DNA of 64,000 bases from Sva-07 sp963743825 (GTDB lineage Bacteria; Actinomycetota; Acidimicrobiia; Acidimicrobiales; Ilumatobacteraceae). The stretch spans positions 248,001-312,000 of the forward strand of contig CAVURC010000020.1 of NCBI GenBank assembly GCA_963743825.1, written 5' to 3'. Under the pieces are notes generated by a model. That model was not told where the DNA came from and did no database searches. It saw only the letters and a list, made by a program, of their open reading frames with translations. Below are positions 1-10,006 of the stretch, piece by piece; position 1 is the stretch's first letter, and each line of letters opens with the position of its first letter. The position numbers and the translations under genes are program-made.

Positions 1-95
1 CCACGATCCTCGACATAGGACTGCATGATCGGTCGGAGACGGTCGAGCCGACTCGAACTCATCCCCACGGCTTCGGGTGAGGTGTTGCTGCTCAT
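1..95 (-). CDS. Serine hydrolase / beta-lactamase family protein, N-terminal fragment
   Basis: Only the first 31 codons lie in the window; the gene runs off the left edge. The start ATG at 95 overlaps the TGA of the upstream gene in an ATGA arrangement, so the two are probably translationally coupled. The peptide contains PEAVGMSSSRLDRL, which resembles the N-terminal 'GMSSERL' helix of class C beta-lactamase-like serine hydrolases (EstB/penicillin-binding-protein type). The catalytic SxxK lies outside the window, so the family call is an inference from this short motif. It is the last visible gene of the minus-strand run that begins at 3632. Confidence 0.5.
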   Translation of the reverse strand, partial: MSSNTSPEAVGMSSSRLDRLRPIMQSYVEDR

Positions 96-1815
96 GAGGC
101 CATTCCGATCCCGTGATCGGGTGTCGACTTTCCGAGCCGGCCTGATGCCCTCGAAACCGGCGCCGGCCGATCCCATCACGTCGATCAGGATGTCGGCAGA
201 TTCGGAGGAGTAGACACAGATCTCGCCGTTGACGTCAGGCTGCACCACTGCGAAATTGGCGATCGTCTGGCCTCGCCCGAAGTTGATGTTCGACGTGTCC
301 GGACGGCCACCGGCACAGGGGTACACCGTCCCGAAGCCGGCACTCGAGGGTTCGACGATCGTCAGGTTCATGAACACTCCTCCAGGCGGAGCGGTGGTGT
401 CGAGTTCGGTGTCGCCGACCGAGAAGCGAACCACCCGGCCTGGTGTGCGCGTCGAACCATCGATTCTCGTGTCGGTCACGCGATCGGGTCGCACGAGATC
501 GATCGGTGCATCGGTGGCGAACGACGCGAATCGGTCGACGATGAGGTGAGTGGTGGTCGAGGCAGATGATGCACACGTTGCCATCTGCATTCGGCTCCGC
601 CATCACCAGGTTCGGGGTGACGGATCCGGCCACAACGTTGACATTCGAGGTCTCGAGCGTGGACAGCCCGCACGGCTGAACGGTCACGAAGCCAGGCCCA
701 TCGGCATCGAGGGCGGTGACGTTCAGCGCGACCGCACCGACACCCGGATCGGCGATGTGGAGTTCGAGTTCGACCAGCGCCGGTTGGCGCGCTCCGACGA
801 TTCGGCTGTCGTGGAGCCTCGTCGGGGCCGCTCCGACGAGGTCCACCGTGTCGTCGAATCGACCGAACAGGTCGACGATGAGCTGGGTGGAGGTCTCGTT
901 GTACACGCAGATGTCGCCGCTCGGCCCGACCGGGACGATCGCCCCGGCGGCAACGGTGTGATCGCGTCCGTGGTTCAGGTTGCTCACGTCGGGGCGGCCA
1001 GTCTCGCAGGGAAAGGCGGTGAACCAGCCTGGGGCTCTGGTTCCGGTCGCCGTGAGATTCACGGCGACGGCGCTCGTGGATGCATCGGCGACATGGACCC
1101 GGGTCACGGTTGCGTTGTCGAGCCGTGTCTCGCTGTTGCGGACTGCGTCGGCGATGAGGGCGCTGTAGAGCGCAGCGCCGGTCGGGTTCAGGTGGATTGC
1201 GTCGTAGGTGAGCCCGGGCTGGTCGGCCGCGGCTGCCCAGTCGACCAGGGTGAGGTTGGGATGGCGCTGCACGGCACGTTCGAGGTGTTCGTTCACCGTC
1301 GGGAAGTACCACGGAGTACTTCAGGCCCTCGCGCCACGCCGAGGCCGACACGTACTGCGGTTTCACCTCGCGAAGCGTCACCCAGTAGATGTGCTCGACA
1401 CCGGCGTCGTCAGCGTGGCGATCATCGAATCGATCGACCGGTCGAAGCGCGCAGGGTCCCAGTGCGGGTAGTTGTATCCGCTGCCGATCACCACGTGATC
1501 GCCGATGATCGATCGGTTGGAGCTCAACGTCGGGATCACGTGTTGGTCACGTAGTTGTTCGACCATCAGGGCGGGCGTGCCGATGGTGTTCACCTGCCAG
1601 TCGGCCGGGAATGCCCTCGGCAGCGCCGCGGCAGCACCCAGGCCGACCGAGTCGCTGAAGAGCGTGACGCGATGTTCCGGTGGCGCGGCGAGGGCGACCT
1701 CCACGACCGGCGGAGCGAACACCGACGTGGCGGCGACGAGTGCACCCGCCAATCCGAGGACGAGACGCCGGGACGCTCGTGCGCCGCGCTTCGAGATGGC
1801 CGAATTCGACGTCAC
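92..1815 (-). CDS. Secreted SGNH hydrolase with three C-terminal DTR repeat modules (frameshifted)
   Basis: A probable exported esterase or acyl-hydrolase. The proposed GTG start at 1815 overlaps the TGA of the gene before it (GTGA); an ATG at 1827 is an alternative. An Arg-rich N-region and a hydrophobic signal segment come first, then an SGNH core with the block-I serine in LFSDSVGLG and the block-V pair in DAIHLNPTG. Three modules of about 110-120 residues follow, each with xDTR or a variant, a VNLT-type strand, an SN[LIV]N strand and an [IL]VD near the end. The reading frame changes near 1390, 1305, 555 and 108. After each change the repeat pattern resumes, and the last shift gives VDTR-HGIGMAS and a stop at 92. 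Indel errors are the likeliest cause; a real pseudogene is possible. The repeat fold is not one I can name. Confidence 0.7.
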
Positions 1816-3632
1816 GGGACCCACCATCCCGTCACGTCGAACAGCGATTGGGTCGCGGGTTGCGAGTACACGCACAGCCTCCCTGAGTCGGACACGCCCG
1901 TCGTGAGCGAGTTGGCGAGCACCTGGCCGGCACCGGCATTGACCGATGACGTCGGCGGCGTCGGACCGCATGCGTGCCCGACGAGGTAGCCGGACGCCAC
2001 GGGAGCGACCATCGTGAGCGTGCCGGTGACCGCCTTCGCGTTGTCCGGCGCGACACGTACGTCGAGGGTTGACCGGCGCCGTGGATCGGTGACCAGCCAC
2101 CGATCGCATTCCGGGTGTCGAGCATCCGGGTCGGTGGAACGGGAACGAACGACAACCCACCGGCGCCGAAGGTGCCGGTCAGATCGACGATGACGTCGGC
2201 AGACGTGCTCGTCTCGACGCAGATCGTGTCCTGCGCCGACGTCGCCACGAACGCCGATCCTGCGACCGCCTCGATCGGTCCGTAGTTCACGTTCGACACG
2301 CCGGTGACCGCATCGCACGGGGCGGCCCGGAGCCAACCTGGCTCAGCGGCGTTCACGACGGTCAGGTTCACCGCAACAGCGTTCGCGCCCGGTGGGGTGT
2401 CGACGACGAGCACGGCGGACCGACCGGTGGCTCGGGTGTCGGCGAGGCGCCGGTTCACGTCGAGCGGAGTGAGCCCACTCGCCCCTGCCGCCGACGAAGG
2501 CTCCCTGGAGGTCGACGATGACGTCGGTGTCACCTCGGTTGAAGATGCAGACCGTGCCGTCGGGCCCGAGTGGGGTCACTGTCATGGCGCCGCGAGACAT
2601 TCCGCGAGTGAAGTTGACGGTCGATCCGTTGTTCGCCGCCCCGCACGGGCCCGCCGAGAGGTAGCCATCAGCTCCAGGTGCCGCCGCTGTCACATTGATC
2701 GCGACCGCCGTCGCTCCGGACGGGAGCCGACCGCCGAAGTCCACCGAGAACTCGGCGCCATCAGGTCGCCGGCCTGGTGCGTCGTGACGTGTGTCGATCA
2801 CTCGGACCGGCTCGAGTGGCAGGAACTGGCTCGGCGACGCCGTCGGCGCGGGGAGCGCAGCATCGCCACCCACCCGCTGCGCGCGTGCGAGGTCATCGGT
2901 GAACGCGGCAGCCATTCGCAGCGAACGCTTCCGATATCCGTCGACGTCGAGGTGTGTGTTGTCGGTGCTCACATAGCCACCGGAGGCCATCTCGAGGGGC
3001 CAGTCCCATGTGAAGAAGTCCTCCCGCTCGGCAGCGATCTGGGTGAGTGCGGCGTTCCACGCCGCGGCGTCCGCTTCGCTGCCGGGATTGCGCGTGATCA
3101 TCGGCCACCAGATCCGGTGGTCGGGGCCGATCACCTCGACGACATCGAGGATGCGCCTGCGCGAGCAGGCGACGTCGGTGCGGCAGAGAGCCGAGTCGTT
3201 CGCGCCGAGGTTCACGATGACGTTCGCAGCGTCCCAGCCCTCACGTCTCCATGCTTCGATCCACCATCCAGCGGTGGAGGTGCTTCCGGTCGGTCCGGCC
3301 TTGTCGCCCACCCCGGCGCGGAACCGGATCGGGCCCCACCCGATGGCCTGCAACTGATCCGGAAGTGTCGGGCTCCAGAGTCCGGCCCCGAGCAGGACCG
3401 AGTCACCGACGACCGTCACGGCACCGAGTGGACCAGCCGATGACAGCATGATGTCCTTGCTCAGCACGACCCCCTCGACGTCGCCCTCGGGGTCGGCGAC
3501 GGCAAGTCCGAACACGAACATGGGCAGCAGGACGAGGACACCGAGAGCGACGAGCGAACGGCGCCCGGGGCGCAGCGCTCGGTCGGAGTTCAGCAGGGTG
3601 CGCACGACAGGCGTCACCCTATTCGCCGCCAT
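1812..3632 (-). CDS. Secreted SGNH hydrolase with DTR repeat modules (frameshifted)
   Basis: First gene of the minus-strand run and a paralogue of the next one. The start ATG at 3632 (MAANRV) is chosen; an in-frame ATG at 3662 would add ten residues. After one N-terminal membrane or signal segment (VALGVLVLLPMFVFGLAV) comes an SGNH domain with the nucleophile motif VGDSVLLG, an oxyanion motif NLGANDS and the catalytic pair in DNTHLDVDGYR. Three C-terminal modules start at VIDTR, LADTR and MLDTR and end at VIVDLQG, VIVDLTG and LFDVTGWW. The frame shifts near 2495 and again near 2065; joined, the protein is about 606 residues. Substrate unknown; wall or glycan esters are a guess. It diverges from the SGNH gene at 3702. 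Confidence 0.75.
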
Positions 3633-3701
3633 GGCGCCGATCTGTCTCCGTGCATGCGCCAACGGAATAGGGTCGCCGACGTGCGGCGACGATCACCCGG
3701 T

Positions 3702-4439
3702 ATGGCCCGGCTGCTGATGTCGGCAGGACTCGTGCTCGGACTCGTGGCAGCGACTGTCCCCGCACGAACGAGTGACTCGGCGCGCGCCACGGCTGCACTC
3801 GAACTCTCGATGCTGCCTCAGGCGTCGGCTCCGGCCGTCCGCGGCGAGCAGGTTCGCATCAGGCCGTTGCCGAGTCGGCCCGCGTGTCACCGCGTGGCGG
3901 TGATCGGCGACTCGCTCATGGACAATGCTCGCTGGTATCTCAGCAGCGCACTCGGACAAGCCGGGTACTCGTTTGTGATCGACGCACAGCCCAGCCGACG
4001 AATTCCTGAATCGGTGCGCGTTCCGTACAGCGGCGTGATGGCCGCCAGGCAGGTTCGGTCCACCTGGGGGGACGCGGATTGCTGGGTGATCGCTCTCGGA
4101 TCCAACGACCTCATCTACGGTGGCGGAGTCACGGCCATTGCGGCGTCGCTGATCGAGTCGATGCTCGCAAGCGTCACTCCGGACTCGAGCATCTGGTGGG
4201 TGAACCTCGACTATCACCGTGACCCCGAGTTCTCGTTCGACTTCGTGGGAGCGACATCGACGTTCAATGCGGCGCTCGAGACACGAGCGGCAGTCGACGC
4301 GAACCTGACGGTCATCGACTGGTATTCGCTGGCCGAATCACACCGGGAGTGGTTCTTCGACCCGGTACACGTCGACACGATCGGCAGTCGTGCCCGAGCC
4401 CAGCAGGTGGTCGACGCTCTCGGGCACCCTCCGGAGTAG
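3702..4439 (+). CDS. Secreted SGNH/GDSL hydrolase
   Basis: A 245-residue exported protein, with the ATG at 3702 chosen because it places a short positive region directly before the hydrophobic signal segment (LLMSAGLVLGLVAATVPA). The SGNH core is complete: VIGDSLMDNA carries the nucleophile, ALGSNDLIYGG the oxyanion Asn, and DPVHVDTIG the Asp-His pair. It has none of the DTR repeats found in the two neighbours across the divergent promoter, so it looks like the minimal catalytic version of the same family. The clustering of three such enzymes suggests a shared surface substrate. It ends 10 bp before the next gene. Confidence 0.78.
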   Translation: MARLLMSAGLVLGLVAATVPARTSDSARATAALELSMLPQASAPAVRGEQVRIRPLPSRPACHRVAVIGDSLMDNARWYLSSALGQAGYSFVIDAQPSRRIPESVRVPYSGVMAARQVRSTWGDADCWVIALGSNDLIYGGGVTAIAASLIESMLASVTPDSSIWWVNLDYHRDPEFSFDFVGATSTFNAALETRAAVDANLTVIDWYSLAESHREWFFDPVHVDTIGSRARAQQVVDALGHPPE

Positions 4440-4449
4440 CTTCGCTGCC

Positions 4450-5526
4450 GTGACCGTCGAGGACGACACCGGAGCACCCACGGAGTCGGGCACGCAGCTG
4501 ACGGCCGCCGGGTCGGCAACGCAATGGCTACGCGACACGTGGCGGCGTGAACCGTCAGAGGAGGAACACGCTGCGATCGACGAGCTGATTCCCGAGGGCG
4601 GCCCTGAGTTCTTCGAGTACGTCGTTCGCTTCAGCTTCCTGATCCTGCTGTCGGCATCGATCGCCGCGTTCGGCCTGCTCGCCGACTCGGCCGCCGTGGT
4701 GATCGGCGCGATGTTGGTGGCGCCGTTGATGACGCCGATCACGGCGGTCGCCGGCGCCATCGTGACAGCCCGAAATCCGCGCTTGTGGCGGTCCTTCGCA
4801 GTGATTGCCTGGGGCATCGTCCTCGCCGTGGCCGTCGGCTGGTTCGTGTCGCTGATCGCCGGGGGCACAGCCACCGATGTCAACGAACTCCCCAACGAGG
4901 TGCAGGCCCGAACGTTTCCGGGGCTGCTCGACCTCGGGATCGCGGTCGCTGCTGGTGCGGCGGCGGGGTACATCCTCCCGCGCAAGTCGACCATCGGTGC
5001 GCTCCCCGGCGTGGGGATCGCGGTCGCATTGGTGCCACCACTCGCCACGGTGGGCATCACGTTCCAGTACGGCTTCCCGACGGAGGCCTGGAACGCGTTC
5101 CTGCTCTTCCTCACCAACCTCGCCGCGATCGTGTTCGCGGCGAGCATCGCGCTGGTCCTCACGGGCTTTCGCCCGAGCCAGTACTCCGGTCGACGCGCGC
5201 TGCGGACACGGATGGCTGTCACCCTCGTGGTGGTCGCGGTAATCGCGATCCCGCTGACGGTGCACACGCTGACCACGCTGGAGGACACGCGGCTTCGACG
5301 CGCTGTGGTCGGCTCCGTCGAGGCGTGGGATGACCAGGTGCGCATCGTCGACCTCGTTTCGGACGCCACCGATGGCCGGGCAACCGTCGATCTGCTCGTC
5401 TCCGGCAGTGGCGACCCGCGCCCGGCGTGGGTGCTGGCGGAGGAGATCCGTCAGCGCTTCGACGGCCCCGTCGATCTTCGCCTGCTCTACCAGCGCGACG
5501 AGCTCTTCACCGTGAGTGCCCGATGA
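4450..5526 (+). CDS. DUF389 family integral membrane protein
   Basis: A polytopic membrane protein of about 358 residues in the DUF389 family, whose function is not established. A GTG at 4450 is chosen because the longer ATG at 4390 would overlap the preceding gene by 50 bp. After a soluble N-terminus come hydrophobic segments containing the family-typical GAMLVAPLMTPI stretch, then further helices with LPGVGIAVALVPPLATVGI and FLTNLAAIVFAASIAL. A soluble C-terminal domain of about 90 residues follows. Its TGA overlaps the ATG of the lipoprotein gene (ATGA), so the two are probably co-translated. Confidence 0.8.
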   Translation: MTVEDDTGAPTESGTQLTAAGSATQWLRDTWRREPSEEEHAAIDELIPEGGPEFFEYVVRFSFLILLSASIAAFGLLADSAAVVIGAMLVAPLMTPITAVAGAIVTARNPRLWRSFAVIAWGIVLAVAVGWFVSLIAGGTATDVNELPNEVQARTFPGLLDLGIAVAAGAAAGYILPRKSTIGALPGVGIAVALVPPLATVGITFQYGFPTEAWNAFLLFLTNLAAIVFAASIALVLTGFRPSQYSGRRALRTRMAVTLVVVAVIAIPLTVHTLTTLEDTRLRRAVVGSVEAWDDQVRIVDLVSDATDGRATVDLLVSGSGDPRPAWVLAEEIRQRFDGPVDLRLLYQRDELFTVSAR

Positions 5527-6821
5527 AGCGGTTGATCGCTTCGTTGGCGTTTGCGTCGGTGTTGGCCGCATGCAGCAACCCGCTGGCGTCGGCGCCCGGC
5601 GACGGCGGCGGCGACGCGATCGACGTGTTCGGCCCCTACCGGGGCGTCGAGGCCGACAACTTTGCTGCGTCCCTGCGCGGTTTCGAGGACGCCACCGGGG
5701 TCGACGTCACCTACACCGGGAGCGCCGACTTCGTGAGTGATTTGCGCCAGCGGATCGAGAGCGGACTCGATGCGCCCGACATCGCGGTGGTGCCGCAGCC
5801 AGGCGTGATCGCCGAGATCATCGGTCGCGACCTTGCCGTGCCGCTCGCAGACGGCACCGTGGCCGCGATCGCCGAGCACTACGGCGAGCGCGCCGCAAAC
5901 CTCACGATGGGGAGCGAGGGGTACGCCGCGCCGTACCGGGTGTCGGCCAAGTCGCTCGTGTGGTACCGGCCCGACGTGTTCGACGAGTACGGCTGGGCCG
6001 TGCCGACCACCCTCGACGAGCTGATCGGGCTCGTCGAGGAGATCCAGGGCGCCGAGACCGGGTCGGCAACCCCGATCGCGCCGTGGTGCTTCTCGATGGC
6101 GTCCGGTACCGCAACGGGCTGGGCGGCAACCGACTGGGTCGAGGACCTGGTGATCCGGCAGGCCGGCACCGAATCCTACGATCAGTGGACCGCCGACGAA
6201 CTGGCCTGGGACGACCCGGCGATCCGTGCTGCGCTGACCTCGTTCGACGACGTCGTGGTGGCGAGCGGACGGACCGCGGGTGGTCTGCGCAGCATCCTGC
6301 AGGTCGACGTCACTCGCGCCGGCGAACCGCTGTTCCGGACGCCGGCCGAGTGCGCGATGTACAAGCAGGCGAGTTTCGCCGAATCATGGTTCCCCGACGG
6401 GGTCGAGGTCGGCGACGAGGTCGACTTCTTCGTGCTGCCAGGGATCGAACCGGGCGTCGTTGCGCCGATGCTCGTGGGCGTCGACGCGCTGGTCCAGTTC
6501 AGTGACGACGACGATGTCCACCGTCTGATGGAGTATCTCGTGACGCCGGACGGCGCACGCGAGTGGGCTCGACGTGGTGGTTACCTCAGTGGGCGCACGT
6601 CGGTCGACGTCGGGACGTACTACACCGAGACGGATCAGCTGTTCGCCAACCTGTTGCTCGACGGACGTGAGCTGCGCCTCGATGCCTCCGACGTCATGGC
6701 GCCCGAGATCGGCTCGGGCCTGCTGTGGCGGGAGATCACCAGCTGGACAGCGGGGACCACGAGCCTGGACGAATTCGTCGTGACCATCGATGACGCCGTC
6801 GAGGCCGCAGCCACTCCGTGA
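5523..6821 (+). CDS. ABC-type solute-binding lipoprotein
   Basis: A 432-residue extracytoplasmic binding protein of the family 1 (sugar-type) class. The N-terminus has a short positive region, a hydrophobic stretch and the lipobox LAAC, so Cys17 should be lipid-modified after export. The body has the usual two-lobe pattern, including a near-N-terminal segment on an extended chain (FEDATGVDVTYTGSADF), KSLVWYRPDVFDEYGWAVPTT and, near the end, PDGAREWARRGGYLS. No permease or ATPase gene lies beside it, so either the transporter is encoded elsewhere or the protein serves another role. It is coupled by ATGA overlap to the DUF389 gene. The ligand cannot be read from sequence. Confidence 0.82.
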   Translation: MKRLIASLAFASVLAACSNPLASAPGDGGGDAIDVFGPYRGVEADNFAASLRGFEDATGVDVTYTGSADFVSDLRQRIESGLDAPDIAVVPQPGVIAEIIGRDLAVPLADGTVAAIAEHYGERAANLTMGSEGYAAPYRVSAKSLVWYRPDVFDEYGWAVPTTLDELIGLVEEIQGAETGSATPIAPWCFSMASGTATGWAATDWVEDLVIRQAGTESYDQWTADELAWDDPAIRAALTSFDDVVVASGRTAGGLRSILQVDVTRAGEPLFRTPAECAMYKQASFAESWFPDGVEVGDEVDFFVLPGIEPGVVAPMLVGVDALVQFSDDDDVHRLMEYLVTPDGAREWARRGGYLSGRTSVDVGTYYTETDQLFANLLLDGRELRLDASDVMAPEIGSGLLWREITSWTAGTTSLDEFVVTIDDAVEAAATP

Positions 6822-6862
6822 GAACATCGGTTCCATGTCAGGGCGCCGCGTAGGTTTGACAC

Positions 6863-7732
6863 GTGAGGGAACAGCGTCTGGTCGGCCGTGACTACTTGGA
6901 CGCTTCGACGGTGCTGCTCCGACGAATCCGCAGCGCTCACCCGTCCGCAGGGTTGTTCGAAGCCGCCGACCTGAACTGGTGGTGGCGCACATCGCGCTCG
7001 ACCGACAGTGTCCCTCAACTCTTCTGGTTCGATGACCTCGGTCGCCCGGCGGCTGCAGTGATCGCAACCGACTGGGGCGACCGAATCGGTCTCGACCCGA
7101 TCGTCATGCCCGACGCAACTTCCGACTGGGTTGCACATGTCGTGCAGCGCGGGCTCGCTCACGCACGTGAGTCCGGGCTCAACGACATCGGCGTCGAGGT
7201 CGACCGGGCCGACGTCACGCTGCGTGAGGAGTTGTTCGGCCATGGCTTCGAGATCACAGACGACGGGGTGGTCGTAGCGTGGCTCGCTGCAGCGGCTCGA
7301 TCGGAGATCAGCCCGTTGCCCGAGGACTATCGGCCGTGCAGTCGCCTCGACACGATGTCGCGTCCGCATCACATGACCGAACGAAGCGGGCGTGACGTCG
7401 AGACGCGCCTTCGTCAGACGCCGCTGTACCGCCCTGAACTCGACCTGGTCGTACTCGACGGTCGCGACAGTTGCGCGGCGTACGGGTTGTTCTGGTTCGA
7501 CTCGGAAACTGCGACGGGCCTCGTGGAACCCATGCGCACGGAGGACGATCACCAGCGACGTGGACTTGGCCGCTACCTGCTCACCACCGGCATCGACCTG
7601 CTCGCCCGAGCTGGTGCCGAGCGCATCAAGATCTGCTACCAGCCAGGCAATCCGGCGGCGACGGAGCTCTACCGCAGCGTCGGCTTCGAGCCCGAGAAGC
7701 AGACCGACCTCTTCTCGCGCCGAGCTACGTGA
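6863..7732 (+). CDS. GNAT family N-acetyltransferase
   Basis: A 289-residue protein starting at GTG 6863, about 40 bp after the lipoprotein gene. The last 80 residues hold a clear GNAT acetyl-CoA-binding region: VEPMRTEDDHQRRGLGRYLL (motif A with the R/Q-x-x-G-x-G/A loop), followed by GAERIKICYQPGNPAATELYRSVGFE, the usual strand-helix end. The N-terminal half is weaker and may be a degenerate second GNAT fold. The acceptor substrate is unknown. It ends about 40 bp before the tRNA on the opposite strand. Confidence 0.8.
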   Translation: MREQRLVGRDYLDASTVLLRRIRSAHPSAGLFEAADLNWWWRTSRSTDSVPQLFWFDDLGRPAAAVIATDWGDRIGLDPIVMPDATSDWVAHVVQRGLAHARESGLNDIGVEVDRADVTLREELFGHGFEITDDGVVVAWLAAAARSEISPLPEDYRPCSRLDTMSRPHHMTERSGRDVETRLRQTPLYRPELDLVVLDGRDSCAAYGLFWFDSETATGLVEPMRTEDDHQRRGLGRYLLTTGIDLLARAGAERIKICYQPGNPAATELYRSVGFEPEKQTDLFSRRAT

Positions 7733-7770
7733 GCGAACGCATCTGAAACCCTGGCAACCAGGTGTTTCGG

Positions 7771-7844
7771 TGGGCACGACGGGGCTCGAACCCGGGACCT
7801 CTACCGTGTCATGGTAGCGCTCTAACCAACTGAGCTACGCGCCC
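7771..7844 (-). tRNA. tRNA-Val (anticodon GAC)
   Basis: Read on the minus strand, the 74-nt sequence folds as a cloverleaf. The acceptor GGGCGCG pairs with CGTGCCC (one G-T pair), the D stem is GCTC/GAGC, and the anticodon stem CTACC/GGTAG encloses the loop ATGACAC, giving anticodon GAC (valine). The T-loop is TTCGAGC; one outer T-stem pair (C-T) looks mismatched. The discriminator base is A and CCA is not encoded. Confidence 0.93.
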
Positions 7845-7870
7845 GTAGCGGAGCCGTACGCTACCAACTC

Positions 7871-8897
7871 GTGAGCCCCGCACCACACATTCCGGTCGTC
7901 GACATCACACCGCTCCTCGACGACGAAGCACGGCCGGGAGCGATCGCCGACACCGCGGCAGCCATCGATCGGGCCTGCCGACACGTCGGATTCTTCGCCA
8001 TCACCGGGCATGGCGTGGGTCCGGATCTGCAGGATCGGCTCGAAGCGGCATCGCACGCGTTCTTCCGACAACCGGAGGCGCGCAAGGCCGAGATCGCCAT
8101 GGCCAACGCCGGTGCAGCATGGCGCGGCTGGTTCCCGGTGGGAGGCGAACTCACCTCGGGTGTCCCCGACCGCAAGGAGGGCATCTACTTCGGTCTCGAA
8201 CATCCGCCCGGACATCACCGGGTGCAGTCGGCGACACCACTCCACGGTGCGAACCAGTTCCCGACCGACCCGCCCGAACTCGGCCCCCTCGTGCTCGAGT
8301 GGCTCGCCGCGATGCGACCCGTCGCCGACGCCGTCATGAGCGGCATCGCGCTCGGCCTCGGGCTCCCGGCCACCTGGTTCGCCGAGCACCTGACCGCCGA
8401 TCCGACGGTGCTGTTGCGGATCTTCCACTACCCGCCCGGCGACCGGACCGCCGACCAGTGGGGCGTTGGCGAGCACACCGACTACGGGCTGCTCACACTG
8501 CTCGCACAGGACCGCCACGGCGGCCTCCAGGTGAGAGGATCTCGACGGATCATGGATCGACGTCCACCCGGAGCCGGGAGTCTTGATCTGCAACCTCGGT
8601 GACATGCTCGAACGGCTCACGGCCGGTCGTTACCGTTCGACGCCGCACCGCGTGCGCAACACCTCCGGCGAGTCCCGCCTGTCGTTCCCCTACTTCTTCG
8701 ATCCCTCATGGGATGCCACCGTGCCGACCCTGCCGATCGCCGCCGATGTCGCCGGCGGTGGGGCCGACCGGTGGGACGGTATGGACGTGCTCGCGTGGGA
8801 GGGCTCCTACGGCGACTACCTCACGGCGAAGGTCGCCAAGGTCTTCCCCGACCTGTTCGACACGATCTCGACCGACGCGTCACCGCAGTCGCAGTGA
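7871..8897 (+). CDS. 2-oxoglutarate/Fe(II)-dependent dioxygenase, isopenicillin N synthase-like (frameshifted)
   Basis: A non-haem iron oxygenase of about 341 residues, starting at GTG 7871. The N-terminal DIOX_N part includes IPVVDITPLL and GFFAITGHGV. The iron ligands are the HxD in GEHTDYGLLTLL and the distal His in STPHRVRN, and the 2OG-binding Arg is in RLSFPYFF. The frame changes near 8532 at GTGAGAG: dropping one base restores GLQV-EDLDGSWIDVHPEPGV, so an assembly indel is likely. The final 18 bp overlap the end of hemW on the other strand. The substrate is unknown; relatives act on small molecules. Confidence 0.8.
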
Positions 8898-9959
8898 CAC
8901 CTCGTTGGCCATCAGCCGTCCGCGGCGGGTGAGGACCACCCGGGCCGGGTCGGTCGGATGGTCGACCACCATGGCATCGAGCAACTCGAGCGTGTCCGAC
9001 GAGAACGAATCGCGCAGCACGCCGTCACGGGTGCGAAGCGCAAGCTGCAGGCCCTCGAAGCGGCGCGTCTCGGCATCGAGCGTCTCCGACGCCGCCTCGG
9101 CCGTCTCACCACGGTCGATCACCTCGATGTACCGATCCGGGGTGCGTACGTTCCACCACCGGCGACCCGATTCGTGTGAGTGCGCCGCACAGCCGAAGCC
9201 GCGATAGTCGGCCTGGTCCCAGTAGAGGACGTTGTGACGTGACTCGTGGCCGGGCTTCGCCCAGTTCGACACCTCGTAGTTGAACAAGCCGGCTGCGGTC
9301 AACAGGTCGTCGACGAGTTCATACTTGTCGGCCTGGTCATCGTCGTCCGGATGTCGGTCGGGCTGCGACGCCAGCGGCGTGCCGGCCTCCACCGTCAGCC
9401 CATAGGCAGAGATGTGCGGTGGGTCGAACGCCAACGCCGCAGCGACAGTCGAGCGCCAGTCGTCGACGGACTCACCGGCGGCTCCGTAGATGAGATCGAG
9501 GTTGAACGACGGCATGCCGGATTGCTCGATCGCCCGAACCGCCCGCTCGACGTTCGCCTGATCGTGGGTGCGGCCGAGCGAAGCGAGTACGTGTGCCGAC
9601 ATCGACTGCACGCCGAGACTGACCCGGTTGACACCGGCACTGCGATAGGTCTGCAGCAGCTCGACGGTGACGTCGTCGGGATTGCACTCGACCGTGATCT
9701 CCGCGTCTGCGCTCACGGGGATCGACGAGACCACGTCGGCGAGGCCCGACGCCGGAACGAGCGTCGGCGTTCCACCCCCGACGAACACGGTGTCGGCCAC
9801 CGCCAGCCCGGCATCGACCGCCCGCGAAATCTCCGTGCGCAGCGCAGCGAGGTATGCATCAACCAGGTGCTCTCGGTCGGTCCACGTGGCGAAGGCGCAG
9901 TACTCGCACTTCGACGCGCAGAACGGGATGTGCACGTACACCCCGAAGCGCTGAGCCAT
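8880..9959 (-). CDS. hemW: Radical SAM protein HemW (haem chaperone, HemN-like)
   Basis: A 359-residue radical SAM protein. Cys14, Cys18 and Cys21 (CASKCEYCAF) form the CxxxCxxC 4Fe-4S site, and FVGGGTPTLV is the family SAM-binding glycine motif. The conserved tail NVLYWDQADYRGFGCAAHS and the length fit HemW, a haem-binding chaperone often annotated as coproporphyrinogen dehydrogenase, and fit HemN less well. An ATG at 9959 is chosen over an upstream TTG at 9971. It is the last gene of the hrcA-dnaJ-rsmE-bldD-like-hemW run; hemW downstream of hrcA/dnaJ-type genes is a common arrangement. Confidence 0.9.
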   Translation of the reverse strand: MAQRFGVYVHIPFCASKCEYCAFATWTDREHLVDAYLAALRTEISRAVDAGLAVADTVFVGGGTPTLVPASGLADVVSSIPVSADAEITVECNPDDVTVELLQTYRSAGVNRVSLGVQSMSAHVLASLGRTHDQANVERAVRAIEQSGMPSFNLDLIYGAAGESVDDWRSTVAAALAFDPPHISAYGLTVEAGTPLASQPDRHPDDDDQADKYELVDDLLTAAGLFNYEVSNWAKPGHESRHNVLYWDQADYRGFGCAAHSHESGRRWWNVRTPDRYIEVIDRGETAEAASETLDAETRRFEGLQLALRTRDGVLRDSFSSDTLELLDAMVVDHPTDPARVVLTRRGRLMANEVSLRLR

Positions 9960-10006
9960 CGCCCCAGTCAACCGCCCCGACGGACTCGGCGCGGCCGGCG
10001 CCCGGC

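Noticed and set aside
92..3632. Programmed ribosomal frameshifting in the SGNH genes
   Set aside because: The breaks lack a common slippery heptamer and occur many times per gene; similar breaks occur in unrelated housekeeping genes.
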